A stretch of 64,000 nucleotides of DNA. Source: Moritella sp. 5 (lineage in GTDB: Bacteria > Pseudomonadota > Gammaproteobacteria > Enterobacterales > Moritellaceae). The stretch spans positions 4,210,065 to 4,274,064 of the forward strand of contig NZ_CP056122.1 in the NCBI RefSeq assembly GCF_018219455.1, written 5' to 3'. Positions 61,081 to 64,000 of this stretch are shown here, in pieces; position 1 is the first letter of the stretch, and every line of letters starts with the position of its first letter. Made by a program: the position numbers and the translations under genes. The notes below the pieces were generated by a model that was not told the origin of the DNA, did not search any database, and was given only the letters and a program-made list of their open reading frames with translations.

Positions 61081-61857
61081 CTATTTAGCGACAACAAAAA
61101 ACGGGTTTAATACTGATTCCTGGTGGTTATACAATAAAGGCGAACCATCAAGTTGTACTACTTTTGCACCAGCCGCACAAGCAACAGCATGTCCAGCACC
61201 AGTATCCCACCAACAAGTGGGGCCTAATCGTGGATAACAATGCGCACTCCCTTCAGCAATCAAACAAAACTTCAATGAACTACCAACCGGTATAATATCT
61301 GTTTCTTTATAACGTGCTAAATACAATGCAATTTCAGGACTTGCATGAGAACGGGAACCGACCACTTTAACAGTTTCATTATTAGGAACTGGTAATGCAG
61401 CTAACTTAACGGTTTCGCCACCATGTAATAAAAAAGCGCCGTCAGTATTCGTATAATAGAGCTTATCTAATACAGGTGCATAGACAACACCTAATATAGG
61501 TTGCTGATTGTGGATCAAGGCGATATTAACGGTAAACTCACCATTACGTTTAATAAACTCTTTAGTGCCATCGAGCGGATCAACAAGCCAAAATGTTTGC
61601 CATTGCTTTCGCTCATCCCAAGGGATATTTGCACCCTCTTCCGACAAAATTGGGATATCAGGTGTGATAGTGAGTAAGCTAGCAACAATAATGTCATTCG
61701 CTGCAATATCGGCTTCTGTCACTGGTGAGTTATCATCTTTGGTATCAACCTTAAAATCGCGCTGATAAATCGTTAATATCTCTTGTCCCGCTGCAACAGC
61801 AATATCATTAACCTGACTGACTAAATGATCGATTGAACTCTCTATTGAACTATCCAT
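61081..61857 (-). CDS. cysQ: 3'(2'),5'-bisphosphate nucleotidase CysQ
   Basis: A 258-residue inositol monophosphatase-fold enzyme that removes the 3'-phosphate from PAP, the by-product of PAPS reduction. Metal motifs are intact: LSEEGANIPW, WLVDPLDGTKEF, and WWDTGAGHAV near the C-terminus. It belongs to the sulfate assimilation group with cysC and the SLC13 permease, all transcribed leftwards. Confidence 0.94.
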   Translation of the reverse strand: MDSSIESSIDHLVSQVNDIAVAAGQEILTIYQRDFKVDTKDDNSPVTEADIAANDIIVASLLTITPDIPILSEEGANIPWDERKQWQTFWLVDPLDGTKEFIKRNGEFTVNIALIHNQQPILGVVYAPVLDKLYYTNTDGAFLLHGGETVKLAALPVPNNETVKVVGSRSHASPEIALYLARYKETDIIPVGSSLKFCLIAEGSAHCYPRLGPTCWWDTGAGHAVACAAGAKVVQLDGSPLLYNHQESVLNPFFVVAK

Positions 61858-61918
61858 TTATTCGCTACGACTCCCTTACTGACAAACGATTTTTTTATAA
61901 ACTATTACTTATAAAAAA

Positions 61919-62554
61919 TTACTTAATATGACCTTGCTGTGAAAGATAAGTCACTATCTGTTGAACTGAGGTTGATACTGGATTATTCCCATTATCTAAG
62001 TACAGTTCTGGTTTACTTGGTGCTTCATAAACAGAATCAATACCGGTAAAATTCTTGATCTCACCTGCCCGCGCTTTTTTATAAAGTCCCTTCGGATCAC
62101 GCTGCTCACAAACCGTAAGGTCCGCATCGACATGTATTTCGATAAACTCACTGTCACCCAATAATGAACGAACTAAATCACGCTCTTGACGGTGTGGGGA
62201 AATAAAGGCAGTTAATACAATAACACCTGCATCAACCATTAACTTCGCCACTTCTCCCACTCTGCGAATATTTTCTTTACGGTCATCATCGCTAAACCCC
62301 AGATCGCCACATAAACCAAAACGCACATTATCGCCGTCTAACAAGTACGTATGATAACCCGCTTTATGTAATTCATTCTCTAATGCGCCCGCCACAGTCG
62401 ACTTGCCAGAGCCACTTAAGCCCGTAAACCACAATACACAGGGTTGCTGTTGTTTATTCGCTGCTCTTGCTGCTTTATCTACAGTATGTTTATGCCACAC
62501 GATGTTTTCAGTCGCTGCTGTATCAGCATTACTTTCATTAATAATTCTTGTCAT
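61919..62554 (-). CDS. cysC: Adenylylsulfate kinase CysC
   Basis: About 211 residues. It phosphorylates APS to PAPS. P-loop GLSGSGKST (about 48-56), [10 protein letters not shown], and [13 protein letters not shown] are all conserved. The ATG at 62554 follows the permease stop by seven bases, with GAG as a ribosome site; the open frame upstream runs inside the permease gene. Next to cysQ in a sulfate assimilation operon. Confidence 0.94.
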   Translation of the reverse strand: MTRIINESNADTAATENIVWHKHTVDKAARAANKQQQPCVLWFTGLSGSGKSTVAGALENELHKAGYHTYLLDGDNVRFGLCGDLGFSDDDRKENIRRVGEVAKLMVDAGVIVLTAFISPHRQERDLVRSLLGDSEFIEIHVDADLTVCEQRDPKGLYKKARAGEIKNFTGIDSVYEAPSKPELYLDNGNNPVSTSVQQIVTYLSQQGHIK

Positions 62555-62561
62555 TACATGC

Positions 62562-64000
62562 TCACAAATAAAATGGGAATACATATGGAATCATTACTAA
62601 TACCATAGAGGAATAAGCAATCGATGTCGGAACACCGAGTTTAAGGTAGTCAGATAGCGCATAATTTCCTGCACTATAAACCATTAGATTGGTTTGATAA
62701 CCGTAAGGCGAAATAAAGCTGGCACTAGCACCAAAGATAACCGCCATGATGAAAGGTAATTCACTCACCCCATAACTTTGTGCCAAGCTAAATGCAATTG
62801 GGAATGCCAATGCAGCAGCGGCATTATTGGTGATTAATTCACTTAATAATAATGTTGCAAAATAAGTAGCAATAAACGCAGCCAATACCCCCCAGCCATT
62901 AAAAGCCTGTATTAAAGATCCCGCTAATAAGTCTGAAACACCACTGGTTTGTAGCATGTTCGATAGCGCTAATGCACTACCTACGACAATCCAAAGATCA
63001 AGGGGCAAACGTCTACGGATCTCTTGTAAGGATAAAGTACCACTCATGCAAAGCAGTAATACGAATATAACTAAACCTTTTAATAACGGTAATGTGCCCG
63101 TTAGTGCTAAAGCAATCGTGACAACAAATCCAGCTAATACGCCAATACTACGTTTATCACTTAAACGTGTGGCAGCATCTAAACCACTGACAACGACAAA
63201 ATCACGACTCAAATCTTTACTGTTTTTAAACTCGGCTCCCGGTGCTAATAATAAGGTATCGCCAGCACGTAAACGCACATTACCTAAGCCTCCGCGTAAA
63301 GGACTATGCCCACGGCGAATAGCTACTACCACAGAATCAAAATGTTCTCTGAATTTACTTTCTTTTAAGGTTAAGCCATTTAATTTTGAAGAATGACTGA
63401 CGATCACTTCAACAAGATGTTGACCATTCAGTTCACCTTGACCAAATAACTTCAGCCCTTTAATATCTTGCAGTACTCCGACAGAATCAACGTCACCACA
63501 AAACAGAAGTTGATCATTCGCTTGTAATACTTCGTCTGGGCAGACGGGACAAATCACGTCGCCATTTCGTTGTATTTCGGCAAGGTATAACTGTTTTAGC
63601 GCACGTAGATTGTTTTCAGCAATGGTTTTTCCAACCAGATTTGAATTAGGTTTTACACGTGCTTCTAAAAAATAAACTAACTCTTCACTCTCATCTTGGG
63701 TATGGTCGGGTAACCGATGACTCATGGTAATTAATACGACCATGCCTGCAGCAAAACCAGCTAAACCGATAATCGAAAATTCAAAAAAACCCAATGAGGG
63801 AAGCCCTGCATCAACCACAAAACTATTCACAATCAGATTTGTCGATGTACCAATTAGCGTCAGTGTGCCACCAAAGATCGCAGCATAGGAAAGTGGAATA
63901 AGTAATTTCGTGGGTGCATGGGTATTGTTACGCTTCACTGCACCAATTAACGACGCAACAACAGCGGTATTATTGGTAAAAGAAGAGAGTAAAGCGGTAG
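62562..64000 (-). CDS. SLC13 family (sulfate-type) permease with RCK_C domains, partial
   Basis: The gene runs off the right edge; about 479 residues are visible. It opens with [20 protein letters not shown], the conserved Na+/substrate loop of SLC13-type transporters, so the real start lies beyond 64000. Two RCK_C/TrkA-C-like domains follow in the middle (about residues 110-275 of the visible part: [20 protein letters not shown] and [20 protein letters not shown]). The rest is membrane helices with a second loop [20 protein letters not shown]. Placement before cysC and cysQ suggests sulfate uptake. Confidence 0.88.
   Translation of the reverse strand, partial: TALLSSFTNNTAVVASLIGAVKRNNTHAPTKLLIPLSYAAIFGGTLTLIGTSTNLIVNSFVVDAGLPSLGFFEFSIIGLAGFAAGMVVLITMSHRLPDHTQDESEELVYFLEARVKPNSNLVGKTIAENNLRALKQLYLAEIQRNGDVICPVCPDEVLQANDQLLFCGDVDSVGVLQDIKGLKLFGQGELNGQHLVEVIVSHSSKLNGLTLKESKFREHFDSVVVAIRRGHSPLRGGLGNVRLRAGDTLLLAPGAEFKNSKDLSRDFVVVSGLDAATRLSDKRSIGVLAGFVVTIALALTGTLPLLKGLVIFVLLLCMSGTLSLQEIRRRLPLDLWIVVGSALALSNMLQTSGVSDLLAGSLIQAFNGWGVLAAFIATYFATLLLSELITNNAAAALAFPIAFSLAQSYGVSELPFIMAVIFGASASFISPYGYQTNLMVYSAGNYALSDYLKLGVPTSIAYSSMVLVMIPYVFPFYL

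Overview
The window looks like a chromosome segment of a marine, cold-adapted gammaproteobacterium of the Vibrio/Moritella/Shewanella type. This rests on AT-rich DNA, an enterobacteria-like rrn operon with a tRNA-Glu spacer and distal tRNA-Asp, and small families I associate with Vibrionales and Alteromonadales (DUF3545, DUF3010, TIGR03899-like). A Moritella-like host is my best guess. That placement is recalled, not searched.

Layout. 1-20.4 kb is mostly housekeeping: the end of a Na+/alanine symporter, DUF3545, a rhodanese facing a LysR regulator, a hemerythrin-like protein, ung, nfo, a MetF-like protein, a phasin, an esterase, DUF3010, a thioesterase, an EEP-fold lipoprotein, an aromatic amino acid permease with trpR, a NUDIX hydrolase, a GltB-like flavoprotein, an Rrf2 regulator without cysteines, an SRPBCC protein, an NSS transporter, LysE and an FAD oxidoreductase.

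20.4-47.7 kb is a complete siderophore locus, all on the minus strand. It forms three iron-regulated transcription units, each with a Fur-box-like site. Unit one is a FhuC/FhuD/FhuB-type uptake system. Unit two is a PvdE-type exporter, MbtH and two NRPSs. Unit three is a TonB-dependent receptor, an IucB-like acetyltransferase, a PvdA-like ornithine N5-hydroxylase and a FhuF-type ferric reductase. The NRPS order reads C-A-T-E / C-A-T / C-A(Ser)-T / C-A-T-E-TE. Three A domains share one unusual specificity code and the third module reads as serine. This predicts an X-X-Ser-X tetrapeptide with X = N5-acetyl-N5-hydroxyornithine, the amphibactin head group. A condensation domain at the very start would fit fatty acylation. 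The A-T regions of modules 1 and 4 are almost identical DNA over about 1.7 kb.

47.7-54.8 kb holds an rRNA operon on the minus strand: promoter, boxA, 16S, tRNA-Glu, 23S, 5S, tRNA-Asp, terminator. Just beyond the terminator lies a tandem array of about 214-bp units. Each unit carries a decayed tRNA-Asp and a degenerate copy of the rrn terminator, and decay increases away from the intact gene.

54.8-64 kb holds gmhB, the metNIQ methionine importer behind a MetJ-box-like site, a transglutaminase-like protein lacking its cysteine, ytfJ, a TIGR03899-like protein, and a sulfate assimilation group (cysQ, cysC, SLC13 permease) running off the right edge.
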